In this document: positions 20,598-30,934 of the stretch, one piece after another
Position numbering within the stretch: position 1 is the first letter of the stretch
Layout: each line of letters starts with the position of its first letter
Assembly (NCBI GenBank): GCA_023376005.1
Contig: CM042141.1
Span: 95,742,010 to 95,806,009 of the forward strand
DNA: 64,000 nucleotides
Reading direction: 5' to 3'
Source of the DNA: Doryteuthis pealeii
Lineage: Eukaryota > Mollusca > Cephalopoda > Myopsida > Loliginidae
Position numbers and translations under genes: made by a program
The notes under the pieces: model-generated
Seen by the model: only the letters and a program-made list of their open reading frames with translations
The model's database searches: none
Told to the model about the DNA's origin: nothing

Positions 20598-20955
20598 ACC
20601 TGCAAAGAGTTAGATCCTCGCAGTATGCCCCAATGAAATCCCTACATTGCATTGAAGCGGCTTATGGGGGGGGGGGTCGCTCACGAAAAAAAGTGCACAG
20701 ACACTCTGGAAAGGAAAATTCATTTCTCCTAATTCAACATTAAATACAAAAAAAAATCAATGCTGTTACAATATAAATTTAATCATTATCATGAATATTA
20801 ATCAAATTCTTCAATATTTTTGCTTGAAAAGCAAAACCTGGTGATATTGAATGTGTATATATATATATATTTATTTGTCATTAATTGTTTCATTTTCGTA
20901 GTTTCCTTCGACATACATACATACATACACACCAACTGCTTTTTATATACGTATA
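20598..20955 (-). mobile_element. Helitron-like family H, minus strand
   Basis: The plus strand shows the reverse complement of the family: GTTAGATCCTCGCAGTATGCCCC, AAGCAAAACCTGGTGATATTG, TTTCATTTTCGTAG and ACATACATACATACACACCAA. The CTAG 3' terminus is lost. G10 at 20659 lies within it. Confidence 0.65.
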
Positions 20956-21109
20956 AAGAGATGTTACATAGCTAAAAACTTTTAGATTTAATTTGACCTT
21001 GCATTTAAGAACTTCCAATGTAATTATATGAGAATTATATGCGAATTATATGCGTTTAGAAAAACAGAAATAACCAAAAACCCTAAACCAACATAAAAAT
21101 CTTAAAACT

Positions 21110-21480
21110 CCACATATGATACCCACTGAGAATTGAACTCACAAACAAAGCTCAACTAGCCTGTTAATTATTATACCATGTTTAATATAGTCATTCACTA
21201 AGTTTAGCTTAATTTAGCACAAGCCCGGATAAATGTGACATCCACTTAAAATTGAACTCTCTAACAAAGCTCAACTAGCCTAACTCATTAATTATTATAA
21301 TATGTTTAATATAGTCATTTACTAAGCTTAGTTTAGTTTAGCAAAAGTGATCCCCAGTGGGAATTGAACTCTCTAATAAAAGTCATCTAGTCTAGCTCAG
21401 TAATCATTACATTTTGTTTAATGTAGACATTTACTAAACCTAGCTTAGTTTGGTTCAAGATCAGAAGTATGTTTATAAGA
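21110..21480 (-). repeat. Tandem tRNA-like repeat L, three units
   Basis: Three ~117-bp units have the order GATACCCACTGAGAATTGAAC, CTAACAAAGCTCAACTAGCC, AATTATTATAATATG, TTTAATATAGTCATTCACTAAG and TTAGTTTAGC. The minus strand gives a GAGTTCAATTCTC block resembling a B box. They provide empty sites for the MITE at 19949. Confidence 0.75.
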
Positions 21481-22341
21481 TTGTCGGAAATATTATACCT
21501 ATCCTTAAAAAAACATTGAACATTTGTCACTAGTTACCAAACTATTTGTAGTGAATGGGTTATAAATAACAACAATGAAATCCAGAAGAAAAGTTAACAT
21601 AGGTTTATTACTCTTTTGAACATTATATATAAATAAGATAGAGTCCAACACGCAGTTCTTCAACAACAGTAATTAAAATCTCTGTAGCAAGACTAGCTAC
21701 TACTTGACTAATACCATCAAGTTTTCTGTATTATTTATGTGTTTCGTTGGATGAGACCAACTTTCTTGTTATACAATGTAGGGGAAATATCTTCCTTTAC
21801 ACCATTATTTACAGATCTATTCATACCATTTAATGAAAATGAATAAATCTCTCTGCCAAACTTTAAAATGTTATGATAACCACTGTTTAGCCAAGGATGA
21901 CTTTGGCTACCTTTTTATTTCCTACAATCAGAGAATCAGAAAATGTAAGAATTAATGTAAAAAAATTTTAAGAGAGAGAATAGCACGGAGATGAATATTT
22001 TCACAAGGAATATTGATTTTTGTGACATTCTTAGAAATCAAGGATAATGGGTTCTTGCTTCTTTTTTTTTTTTTTTGTTTTTGTTTTTTTCATCAAGATT
22101 ATAAATTCACAAATGAATAAGCAATAATTTTAAACTGTAAATAATATATCTTTTCTTATTATCAAGATACATGAATTATTTTGGGTTCTATTCTTAAATT
22201 GACAACATTTATTGTGAAGATACTTTAATTCTTATTAGCATGTGTAAAGCAAGACTATAGGTATATAAATGTCATATAACAAATATAAAAGTTATGTAAT
22301 TTCAATTTAGTCATTGCAAGTATTTAAGAAATGACAGCTTG
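21481..22341. other. Unclassified non-coding stretch
   Basis: AT-rich sequence with a T-rich run (22062-22090). No gene or repeat family was recognised. Confidence 0.4.
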
Positions 22342-22492
22342 TGCCACCCTACTATTTACCCATAGCTGGAGGGAGAATAGTTGGATGCATACTTTTTCCA
22401 ACGATATTAGTGCTATGTAAAATGCAGTATTGTCTCAGCTTTGAACTTGTTTTGCCATGTCCATTTCCAATGGTGATATCAATTACACAACA
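22342..22492 (-). repeat. SINE B fragment
   Basis: Plus-strand landmarks CCCTACTATTTACCCATAGC, GGAGGGAGAATAGTTGGATG, ATATTAGTGCTATGTAAAATG and a degraded B box (TTTGAAC). The copy ends at the CT tract. Confidence 0.75.
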
Positions 22493-22494
22493 TG

Positions 22495-22600
<106 letters not shown>

Positions 22601-22718
22601 TTAAAAGAAAGGAAATGAATCCGACGGTATGAGTATAGATAAAAGGATATGAAAACAACACAAATTGCTGTTAAAGTGAAAACATTTTATAACATATTCA
22701 TAGCTAATATTGAACAAT

Positions 22719-22746
22719 ATTTCGATTTTATAAAAATCATCTTCAG
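22719..22746 (-). other. Hammerhead-like motif M6a
   Basis: The minus strand reads CTGAAGA, T, GATTT/AAATC stem with TTATA loop, then GAAATATTG. It lies in the left arm of the palindrome. Confidence 0.4.
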
Positions 22747-22828
22747 AGCTTGTTTATACTCCGTACTATCATTTAAAAGTCATATGACTTTTGTCTCCGC
22801 TCTTGATAGTATGGAGTATAAACAAGCT

Positions 22829-22856
22829 CTGAAGATGATTTTTATAAAATCGAAAT
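22829..22856 (+). other. Hammerhead-like motif M6b
   Basis: Same sequence as M6a, in the right arm and on the plus strand. Confidence 0.4.
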
Positions 22857-23099
22857 ATTGTTCAATATCAGCTATGAATATGTTATAAAATGTTTTCACT
22901 TTAACAGCATATTGGGTTGTTTTCATATCCTTTTATCTATACTCATATATATATATATATATATATATAATCAATTTTTTGCATATAAACTTTGTTCTTG
23001 TGAACGTTTTTTGGGGGGATATCAGGAAGCATGGGAAATGAACAAGCGAACAAAAACAAAAAACAGAACAAAAAAACAGTTCTCTTTATTTTTTCCAGT

Positions 23100-23129
23100 A
23101 TTTTGGGTGACCTTCACCCTTTATCAAGG
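23100..23129 (-). other. Hammerhead-like motif M7
   Basis: The minus strand reads CCTTGATAA, A, a perfect GGGTG/CACCC stem with AAGGT loop, then AAAATACTGG. The GAAA box is changed to AAAA, so it would be inactive as a ribozyme. Confidence 0.35.
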
Positions 23130-23166
23130 TATTATATGACAGCTATTAATGTGTAAAGAAGTGAAA

Positions 23167-23168
<2 letters not shown>

Positions 23169-23222
<54 letters not shown>
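23169..23222. repeat. (TA)n microsatellite flanked by inverted arms
   Basis: About 54 bp of TA. AAAGAAGTGAAAATGTATA on the left and TATATTCACTTCTTTAAAC on the right are near mirror images, so the tract sits in a small hairpin. Shorter TA tracts follow near 23258 and 23524. Confidence 0.9.
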
Positions 23223-23225
<3 letters not shown>

Positions 23226-23679
23226 CTTCTTTAAACTTCTTTATACATATTTATACATATATATATATATATAATATTAAGTGTATTGAGCACTTTAGGT
23301 TATTCAACTTAAGCAACTCTTTAGTTATTTTTTTCTTTTGTCCATTATTGGTGGTGCCAGCTGATTATTTGAAGGTGGTGCATGTTTTAGTCTTTTCTTT
23401 TTTTTATGGATTTCTTCTTTTTTTTTTCTCCAGGCATAAATTTGTATTTTGTAATTGCAAATTATAGTGCCGGGAATTTTTTTTACTCCATGAGAGTTTA
23501 AAAATAAAAAAATAAAAATACATCTATATATATATATATATATATCATTATTATTATGATCTCTACATTCAATGGCTTTTTGTCACCACTCATTTTATAT
23601 CTAAAAAGTAAAATGAATGTTTTTGAAAAGTCAAAAGTAAGGCTATTCATATGAACAACATTTTACAAATCATTTGATT
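23223..23679. other. Unclassified non-coding stretch
   Basis: AT-rich with T runs (23390-23430). The block ATGAGAGTTTAAAAATAAAAA resembles sequence at 12270-12300 (GGACTATAAAATTTTAAAAAT). No gene was recognised. Confidence 0.4.
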
Positions 23680-23870
23680 TGGTTTGGTTGTTTTGTTTTA
23701 TGGCATATCAACCTTTCTGGGTAATTTAAAGCCAAATCAAATCATTTTGATAAACAAAGAACTCAGATTGCTTACAGTACCTGCTATTGCTTAAGTTGTC
23801 ACCCAATTAAGTATTGAACAGGCTCATTGCTGCTTAACTTTGGTGGTCTAGCGGGAACTGATGCTTTCAG
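23680..23870 (-). repeat. 5S rRNA-like SINE, copy 1
   Basis: On the minus strand the region 23866-23790 aligns with the animal 5S rRNA internal promoter. AAAGTTAAGCAGCAATGAGCC corresponds to box A and the intermediate element, and GTTCAATACTTAATTGGGTGAC to box C (5S consensus AGTACTTGGATGGGTGACC). It continues to GTAAGCAATCTGAG, like the 5S 3' end, then a tail GGTTGATATGCCATAAAAC. It is too diverged for a functional gene and lacks a T-run terminator at the 5S end. Confidence 0.7.
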
Positions 23871-24039
23871 CTTGACTTGATCATATCATTGGTGGGAATC
23901 ATTATTTAAGGAACAAGAAAAATGGATGATTATAAATTGGGGGGGTCTATTTTCTATTCTAATCTAGTTAGAAACTGATCCCCCATTATTTAGAAATTAT
24001 CTTTTATTCTAAAATGTAAGCAATTGTGCAAAACATTAT

Positions 24040-24212
24040 TATTGGTTGGATGGGCATATCAACCCTTTTTAAGTCATTTAATGTCGAATCAAGTCATTTT
24101 GATGAATAGAAAACTTAGATTGCTTACAGTACTTAGTGTTGCTTAAGTGGTCACCCAATTAAGTATTGAGCAGGATTACCACTGCTTAACTTTAGTGATC
24201 TAGAAGTGTGAT
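24040..24212 (-). repeat. 5S rRNA-like SINE, copy 2
   Basis: The minus strand reads GATCACTAAAGTTAAGCAGTGG, then CCTGCTCAATACTTAATTGG and GTGACCACTTAAGCAACACT, with the same GGTTGATATGCCCATCC tail as copy 1. Two similar copies 350 bp apart with a common tail argue for a SINE family and against an isolated 5S pseudogene. Confidence 0.7.
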
Positions 24213-25035
24213 TTGATTGGAATACAAGTAATTTCTAATGCTTTGTTACTGATTTGTTTTCACACAAAGGCAGTTTGGAAATAGTAAAATTTACCCAAAA
24301 TATCCAAATGTATTGGCATGTGGTCAGGTCTCAGGGTTCAACAAGTCAGAATAAAGATGGAAATCATGGGGAACGTGTAGGGGGTGGGGGTGGGAGTTAT
24401 AAACAGAAAAAAAGAAAATAAAGTAAAATTAATGTTTTTCTTCCTAAATAATGCATGTGCAATTTAAATGCACTAAATAATAACAATAGAGAAAACAAAT
24501 TTTGAAAAAAAGAATTGCCACAGAATAACTGATAAAAAAAATATTCATGCCATCAAAAGTGACTTTACAATGGTTCTTAAGAATTCTTTGATTTACTCAA
24601 AATAGAATATATATACTTAGAATCTAGAAAAGCATCTGAATTTTTTATGTAAGACTCATCTTTAATTTACGTGCCGTTATATCAGATTTTTGTTTTCAGA
24701 GAAAACAATAAAAACAAAAAATGATTCTTTAATCTTAGTCAAAACTTGTTTGTTACAATTTTTTTTTTATCGGCTCTTATCATTAGAAATGTTTTATTCT
24801 GAAACTAAATTTATAAATTTGGATTAGTAAACAATTTTGTTTATGTGTGTTTTAACTTTTTTGATTTTGGTGAAGAGATGTCAAGAAATATTCTCTGAAG
24901 TCAATCCCAAATTTTGGAACTAAATCAAAAAAGAAAGAACTTGCTTGAAACATGATAGATAATATTAGACGACCATTTCTATATGGATATAAAAAAAAAA
25001 ATAGGTAATAATATTAGACAAACATTTCTATGTTG
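24213..25035. other. AT-rich non-coding stretch
   Basis: No gene is recognised. A G-rich patch (GGGGGTGGGGGTGGGAG) lies near 24380. Confidence 0.4.
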
Positions 25036-25322
25036 GAGGTGCATCATGTAATGGTTTGAGTCGTAGGAAATGGACTCGTCAACCCGAGTTCAAATCATGA
25101 ACAAAGCTGTTTGCACTTCACATAGTGCTAATACCCTTGGTAAAGGTATGCATCCAACTACTCACCCTCCAGCTATGGCAAAATAGCAGGGCATACTAGG
25201 CTCTTAACCATGGCTAGGTAACCAGTCTAGGAGAAGGAAAACTCTGAATTCAAACCTGTTAAACTCCACATAAGAAATTGATCTTGTGTCATATCCTGCT
25301 CATGTGGAAGGGTTGGTAAATA
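25036..25322 (+). repeat. SINE family B, full length
   Basis: The head is GTGCATCATGTAATGGTTTGA (A box) and CGAGTTCAAATCATG (B box). The body runs through CACATAGTGCTAATACCCTTG, GTATGCATCCAACTACTC, AACCAGTCTAGGAGAAGG and GTGTCATATCCTGCTC to GGTTGGTAAATATATATA. This is the clearest reference copy of the family. Confidence 0.9.
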
Positions 25323-25553
25323 TATATATATAAATATATATATTGTGTGTGTGTGTGTGTGTGTGTACATATGTATCTATGTATGTGTGTGTGCATGCAT
25401 ATATATATATATATATATATGTACATACATACATGTATGCACATATATATGCAAGTATATACATACAGCAGTCACTTACCTACGCATACATGTGCATACA
25501 TACACATATATATGTATATACATATGCACATACACACACTCACATGTATATGT
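25323..25553. repeat. Compound TA/GT/CA/TATG microsatellite
   Basis: Interleaved TA, GT, TGTA and CATA runs. Open frames in all three plus-strand frames are artefacts. Confidence 0.95.
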
Positions 25554-25555
25554 AT

Positions 25556-25805
25556 GGGCAGGGTTTGCTCAGTCGGTAGACCATTCGGCTAGAAACCACA
25601 AGGTTCCTAGTTCGATACCCACCCTCGCCAACTCAGCGTATGAGTAGCACAAGGATCTGTGCGGTAAAGTAAGGAGCTGATGGTAGGTGTGGCGCTCCAC
25701 CTCAGACGCTAAAACAATCTCCTTGGTCTAGCACTAGTGAAAAGGGGATAGACTCCCTCGCTGCATGGCTGATACCGACATTAGGCCACCCCGACGACTT
25801 TACTT
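25556..25805 (+). repeat. SINE family A, full length
   Basis: The tRNA-like head (GTTTGCTCAGTCGGTAGACC, B box AGTTCGATACCC), the standard body and the complete tail GGCCACCCCGACGACTTTACT are all present, followed by (TA)n. It is used as the family A reference. Confidence 0.93.
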
Positions 25806-25809
25806 TACT

Positions 25810-25842
<33 letters not shown>

Positions 25843-26441
25843 TAAAGATGGTAGAATTATGTACACATAATTTTATGTTCCAACATCTACCACATAGTAA
25901 CACTGTATTCAAAGATAAATTTATTTAGCAGTTGAAATGATTGCATCATGTGCTAACCTCATTCAAGCATCCATTCCTTTGATTTAGTGTCAATTGTGAT
26001 AATTTTCCAGGATAGATAACTCCCTACAATATTATTATTGATTTATCTATGCCCGTATCCTTATGCAATCTCATGCTATTACATGTTGACTACTTGTAAG
26101 AATTCAAAGAGGAAGAGAAAAAAACTCTTTTAAGGAAATGTAGAAATCTAAAATATTGGTCAGCAGCCGCAGTTCAGTTGAAAAGGGAAGAGAATAATTT
26201 ATGTGTCTAGAGAAAAATGATGCTTTACTATCAATTGAAATCAGCTAAAGAAATGTTCAGATGAATCAGAATGGTTAAAGAAATATTAATTCAATTAATA
26301 GGAAATCATGCAGAGTTAAGAAACAGCTTTGAGCACTTATTATGTTGAATTAAGAAAATTTGATATAATTATTTTTTTTTTTATTTTTTTTTATTTAAGA
26401 CTGAATTTATTTATTTCTGAAATCAATCTCTAATTTTTATA
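25806..26441. other. Unclassified non-coding stretch
   Basis: It starts with a TA tract (25809-25835). No gene or repeat family was recognised. Confidence 0.4.
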
Positions 26442-26490
26442 TCAGTTAATAGAGCAATTTACATACAGATATACATGTACAAGGGTCATT

Positions 26491-26526
<36 letters not shown>

Positions 26527-26740
26527 ATATATGGAAGTACGATAAGGAAAACAATCCGACAGTATGTGGAGAAATTTTTTAAAGCAAACAAACACATTGT
26601 TCATGACATCCTGTGTTTGTTTTCTTAAAAGATTTTCTCCATATATATATATATTGACATATTCATGACATCCGTGTTTGTCTACTTTTCTCCACATACT
26701 GTCGATTAAACTCTCACATTTATATATATATATAAATTTT
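26442..26740. mobile_element. Penelope-like hairpin repeat, copy 1
   Basis: AATCCGACAGTATGTGGAG near 26537 leads into a hairpin. GGAGAAATTTTTTAAAGCAA and the AACACA block pair with TGTGTTTG...TTTTCTCC across TTGTTCATGACATCC. A second CATGACATCCGTGTTTG follows near 26661, ending CCACATACTGTCG, an inverted echo of the start. A 60-bp direct repeat (GTTAATAGAGCAATTTACAT onward) links 26442-26502 to 26944-27004. Confidence 0.55.
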
Positions 26741-26753
26741 CTTGAATTAGTCT

Positions 26754-26779
26754 CTGAAGATAAAGTTCTACTTTGAAAT
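26754..26779 (+). other. Hammerhead-like motif M8
   Basis: CTGAAGA, T, a perfect AAAGT/ACTTT stem with TCT loop, then GAAAT. With M1 this is the cleanest example. Confidence 0.4.
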
Positions 26780-26894
26780 CGATAAGACAAAAATAACATC
26801 TTTTTGTTTTTATTTTTTATGTGCATTGTAATTGCTTTCAAATTATTAATATATTATAACATACTTAACAATGCTTCAAGCAAATTACCAATTA

Positions 26895-26898
<4 letters not shown>

Positions 26899-26937
<39 letters not shown>
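26899..26937. repeat. (TA)n microsatellite
   Basis: About 39 bp of TA. Confidence 0.95.
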
Positions 26938-26939
<2 letters not shown>

Positions 26940-27004
26940 AGTCATCAGTTAATAGAGCAATTTACATGCAGATATACATGAACAAGGGTCATTCATACAT
27001 ACAT

Positions 27005-27239
27005 GGTGATTGCCGCTTCTTCACAGAATAAGGCCATTTCTACAAGTAGTTCAGTTGTGAGCAGTTGTGAGCACGCAGATGGCCCACGGATCCAGCTTGT
27101 TTTTATGTAGCCTGTCACACATATGAAACCCTCGACATACAGGCCCTGCCACACAGGTCAGACTTAAATGTAGGAAATGTTCCATGGCGTCGTCATGTGT
27201 CGCTTCAGGATCGAGGGCTTGAGTCACCTTACCTCAAAC
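27005..27239. other. Unclassified GC-richer stretch
   Basis: Higher GC than its surroundings (GCCACACAGGTCAGACTT, GCGTCGTCATGTGTCGCTTC). A short Cys/His-free open region; no domain was recognised. Confidence 0.3.
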
Positions 27240-27248
27240 TTCTTACAG

Positions 27249-27282
<34 letters not shown>

Positions 27283-27412
27283 TATGGAAATACGATAAGG
27301 AAATTAATCCGAAAGCATGTGGATAAAATTTTTAAAGAAAACAAACACATTGTTCATGACATCCTGTGTTTGTTTTCTTTAAAAATTTTCTCCATATATA
27401 TATATATATATT
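27240..27412. mobile_element. Penelope-like hairpin repeat, copy 2
   Basis: It repeats the order of copy 1: CATACATACATA, GGAAATACGATAAGGAAA, AATCCGAAAGCATGTGG, a hairpin around TTGTTCATGACATCC, then TTTTCTCCATATATA. The copies lie about 750 bp apart in the same orientation. Confidence 0.6.
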
Positions 27413-27433
27413 AATAAGTCATCCACAGACACG

Positions 27434-27458
27434 TGTTTGGCGTTTCACGCCTCTTCAG
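27434..27458 (-). other. Hammerhead-like motif M9
   Basis: The minus strand reads CTGAAGA, a GGCG/CGCC stem with a TGAAA loop and no extra base, then AAACACGTG. GAAA is replaced by AAAC, so the core is not canonical. Confidence 0.35.
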
Positions 27459-28142
27459 TGTAGCTAGACACAACAACTATTCTTGGCTAGGGTTGAACTC
27501 AGACTGATTGTTTGCCAGCCTTATTTCTTATCTCGGCCACTGACAGCTGCTGTAGCGACGCTGGTGTTTTTAAACTATTAAATACATGGGTTTGGTTATA
27601 TATTTTACGGTCACTGTGAGATCTAGTTTGCGGGCAAACGATCATTGCTTAAATGCTAGTAGTGAGAGTTATTGTGAGGACCTCACCTATGCTTCTAGAT
27701 TAGTTGGTCAAAATATATAACACATCACTCAATAAGTCCCAGGCCTAACTAATAAAACAACAACTTTTAGGAAAAATTCAACATAATCTCCTTCTATGGT
27801 GATACACTGATTCCAACACATAAAACCAAGGTTTTATGCGAGTGTGTTTGAAGAGGAGAGATTTTATGGATCTTGTAAAAGAGAAAGGAAAGGAAAAAAT
27901 ATTTTCTCTATTCTAGTTTGTTTTCTTGGTCATTGTGTAGTTGGCTGTCTGATGAGACTAGGCTCATTTATTGAACACAAGACTTGCTACTTGTTGTTTT
28001 TTAAGAGCTCTTTATTTTCCGGTCTGTAGTTAACCATCGGGAAATGGCCTAAGAGGAGAGACCACATCTTGCATATGTCCCCTTCAAACAACCAGTCAAC
28101 TTTCTTCATCTGTCTCCTCCAAAAACCCTTATATGTTTCTTA
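27459..28142. other. Unclassified non-coding stretch
   Basis: GC is somewhat raised around 27480-27560. An open frame at 27844-28029 (starts MFEEERFYGSC) has no recognised domain and may be chance. Confidence 0.35.
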
Positions 28143-28437
28143 GAGAGGTGCCTATGTTGTAATGGTTATCATTGTAGGAAATGTATATGGTCACACAGTT
28201 CAAATCCAGGACAAGACTGTTTGCTTTTTACATAGCGCTAATACCCTTGGGAAAGGTATGCATCCAACTAATGAATTCAGAGTTTTCCTTCTCCTAGATT
28301 GGTTGCCTAACCAAGGTTAAAGAGCCTAGTCTGCTCTACTATTCATTCATAGTTGGAGGGAGAATAGTTGAATGCACACCTTTCCCAAAGGTATTAGCAC
28401 TATATAAAATGCAAATGGCCTCATTCAAGATTTGGAA
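28143..28437. repeat. Two SINE B pieces facing inward
   Basis: Segment 28143-28268 is the plus-strand head (GTTGTAATGGTTATCATTG, CAGTTCAAATCCAGG) through GTATGCATCCAACTA. From 28269 it switches to the minus-strand body (GAATTCAGAGTTTTCCTTC) and runs to AAGATTTGG at the B-box side. This is the mirror image of the junction at 10892. Confidence 0.8.
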
Positions 28438-28496
28438 AGTGATAAATTAAAAACAAATTGAACAAACAAGATTGTTCTTTTGCAGTCTCCTGAAGG

Positions 28497-28745
28497 TATG
28501 TACATTAGGGTAGGTGGATTTTTTCACTTTTTAAAAATATCAAATTGTCTATCCATGCGAAAATTGTGTGTTAGCATACTTAATACTGATACCAAAAATT
28601 AGATCTTTTACTTGCACCATTATTTGAAGAAATAGCATCAAAGATTGTCTACAAAAATGCACTAAAATCCTCGTTTTCACAAAATTTAGAAAACGATGAT
28701 TTGATATTTTAAAAAGTGAAAAATCAACCTACCCTAATGTACATA
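28497..28745. mobile_element. MITE with ~47-bp inverted termini (249 bp)
   Basis: The left terminus TATGTACATTAGGGTAGGTGG with ...TTCACTTTTTAAAAATATC is inverted at 28699-28745 (...AAAAAGTGAAAAATC, CAACCTACCCTAATGTACATA). Possible TA target duplication. No coding sequence is present. Confidence 0.85.
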
Positions 28746-28783
28746 GAAACTGAAGAAATAATCAACTTTTTACTACTGAGAAA

Positions 28784-29036
28784 AGGGGTGGTTTAGCTCA
28801 GTCAGTAGAGCATCCAACCAGGAATCACAAGGTTCAATACCAGCCCTCGCCAACTCAGCGTATGAGTAGCACAGATTGGGTAATCTAATCTGTGTAGTAA
28901 AGTGGGGGAGTTGATGGTAAGTGTGGTGCTCCACCTCAGCAATAACAATTTCCCGGGTCTAGAGCTAGCAAAAAGGGGATAGACTCCCTCACTGTTAGCT
29001 GATACCGACAGTAGGTCACTCTGCCAATAACTTTTT
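28784..29036 (+). repeat. SINE family A, near full length
   Basis: The head GGTTTAGCTCAGTCAGTAGAG has a small deletion ahead of the B box (GGTTCAATACC). The body and tail (GTAGGTCACTCTGCC) are diverged. The open minus-strand frame is SINE. Confidence 0.88.
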
Positions 29037-29414
29037 ACCACTGAGAAGTAAAAATCAAGTGATTGATTGGATTGTTTTGCAAGTTTCCATCTTTCGTGTC
29101 AGAATTGATATGAAAAATGATAATCAAGTCAACAATCAAGTATTAAACGTTGCTTTCAACAAGAAACAGAAATAATTAAAGTTCATTTTCAGTTGGAATT
29201 AAATGCCATGAAAAGATTAACAAATGATGACGCAGCAATTTTGCAGAATGAATCATAACAAATAAAATATCTGTTTATTATTTTGTTTTCCTTTTATTTT
29301 TCCACAGTCCCCAGATTATTAAAGATTTAATATAATATTTTGCAATAAACTGGCTGTCAGTTAAAAGAAAAAATATCATTACAGTTAAGCCTAAGAGAAA
29401 ATCACCAATCTATA
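29037..29414. other. Unclassified non-coding stretch
   Basis: AT-rich; no gene or repeat family was recognised. Confidence 0.4.
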
Positions 29415-30043
29415 TCTTCTTATTATAATGGAGATTGTGGGTTTGTCTGTCTGTAACACAAACTATATCACTATTCAAGTCCCTTAGTTATTTACATCAC
29501 ATTCTCCATGATTTGATTTTATTTAAACCTCAATTATTAATAAAATTGTTTTACATTATTAATACTGTTGGCCATATCTACATACTAATAACATGCAATT
29601 GTATTTATATATACAACAAAATAGTGGTTTACAGTGTGAATGGGAAGGCTAATTTGCATATTGATATTAAAAATGTAATCTTTAATAAATATATGCTTAG
29701 TATTATTGATTTCTAAATTTGGTTTTATTTAATGAATATGAGCAAAAATCTCAGGAATGAATCTTAAAAGAAATCCATTAACAAGAAGAAATAACTGTAA
29801 TTTTATTCTGTACTTCTGAATTTAACTAAATAGTTGAATTAGGAAAATTTAGCAATGAAGGATGAAAGTGATGGAAGAGTAAGTTTCATTTGTTCTAATT
29901 TTCGGTTATACCCGCCTCTCTGTTTCAAATATTTTTTTTATGTGCATTCTTATTTAGTTTCATTAACATTTCTAAATATAACATAATATTTTATTACATT
30001 AAAACTTTAATACTTGCATCTGGAGTGTGTATATATTTGCTAG
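29415..30043 (+). mobile_element. Helitron-like family I, full copy (629 bp)
   Basis: It begins A|TCTTCTTATTATAATGGAG and ends TATATTTGCTAG|T. The TC start, CTAG end and A/T flanks match Helitron insertion. The interior (AATACTGTTGGCCATATCTAC, GTGTGAATGGGAAGGC) is shared in inverse orientation with 38872-39473. The open frame FKPQLLIKLFYIINTV is conserved only because the repeat is; no Rep/helicase motif is seen. A 3' hairpin is not obvious. Confidence 0.75.
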
Positions 30044-30264
30044 TTCATAAAATTATCATTATTTATTTACAGCATCTTGTGTGGTATAATGGTTAACAAG
30101 CTAGACTCATGAAACATGGATCATCATCAGGCAGGCTGCACTACTAAAAAAATTCAAGGTAATATTTTTAATTCAAGGAATCCCTACCATTTTCACTACA
30201 GAAGAACATACATGTAAGTATCTACTTTAGAAATAGGGAAAAGATTATTTTTGTCTCTTTGATA

Positions 30265-30630
30265 AAAAGATTTGGATTTTTTGGATTTTTTGGACTGTTG
30301 TCCTCATCTTTATAGTTATATACACAACATTTTGGCCAATGCACCATCTGGCCGTCTTCGGGTGTTGCTTGTCAGACTCAGGAACCTTCTCTTCAAACTC
30401 GGAACCTTCTTGTTGAACTTGGGAACCTTCACAGAACTTCAAACCGAACTCTTTATTCAATCCAGCGTAGACTGTTCTCATTTCATTAACCATGACAAGT
30501 GTTAAGCTATGATAAGTATTCTATGTTATATCACCCTTGGATAGGATTGAACCTGCAACCTAGAGATGATTGTCACTTAGAACTGTATTAACTCAATCCT
30601 TATATACATTGTGCTATGTGTCCAACTGAA
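30265..30630 (-). mobile_element. Family G: tRNA-headed repeat with hammerhead-like tail
   Basis: The minus strand starts near 30630 with a tRNA-like head: TAGCACAATGTATATAAGG (degenerate A box) and GCAGGTTCAATCC (B box, 30541-30553). The body has TTAACACTTGTCATGG, GAAGGTTCCCAAGTTC and GAAGGTTCCGAG. Motif M4 follows, then AAAGATGAGGACAACAGTCC and a run of AATCC units. A partner copy is on the plus strand at 32040-32455. Confidence 0.7.
30329..30361 (-). other. Hammerhead-like motif M4
   Basis: The minus strand reads CCGAAGA, C, GGCCAG/TTGGCC stem with an ATGGTGCA loop, then AAAATGTTG. The paired bases are conserved in M5 although the loop differs. Confidence 0.35.
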
Positions 30631-30934
30631 ATTTTGGAACTTACAAACTTAATTTTCTTTTTACTTAGAATATTTACCTTTATATATGATTTTTTACCTT
30701 GACTCATATTGCATCTTTTTTTTCTTTTAATCTAATCTATTTTTTTTTAATTATTGGTTCCATATTGTATTCATCTTTATACATTGTCTACTTAAGAGGC
30801 CAAACTATAGCCAAACATATGAGCTGATTCTTTGAGACATCTTTTTCACCAATGTTCTTCCCTATCAATAATCTTAACTTCATCCATTAAAGCAGATGGT
30901 TTCCCTTTTCGTTCCATATATGGTCAGTCACAGA
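30631..30934. other. Unclassified non-coding stretch
   Basis: T-rich, low complexity; no gene was recognised. Confidence 0.35.

Larger units (their letters stand above)
22629..22946. mobile_element. Large palindrome, Penelope-like candidate
   Basis: A left arm (22629-22771) and right arm (22804-22946) of about 143 bp each are near-perfect reverse complements around a 32-base centre. Each arm contains a hammerhead-like motif (22719-22746 minus; 22829-22856 plus). It is preceded by AATCCGACGGTATG and bounded by TA tracts. Inverted motif-bearing units are reminiscent of Penelope-like terminal repeats, but no coding sequence is present. Confidence 0.8.

Noticed and set aside
22649..23139. Open frames of 79 and 93 residues
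   Set aside because: They span the palindrome arms and the adjacent TA tract; no domain, and composition follows the repeat.
23680..24212. Functional 5S rRNA gene
   Set aside because: Sequence is too diverged in the internal promoter and lacks an intact 5' half and T-run terminator at the right place.
29435..29716. 93-residue frame also found at 39174-39452
   Set aside because: Similarity reflects shared Helitron-like sequence. Alignment contains indels that break the frame, so no evidence of selection on a protein.
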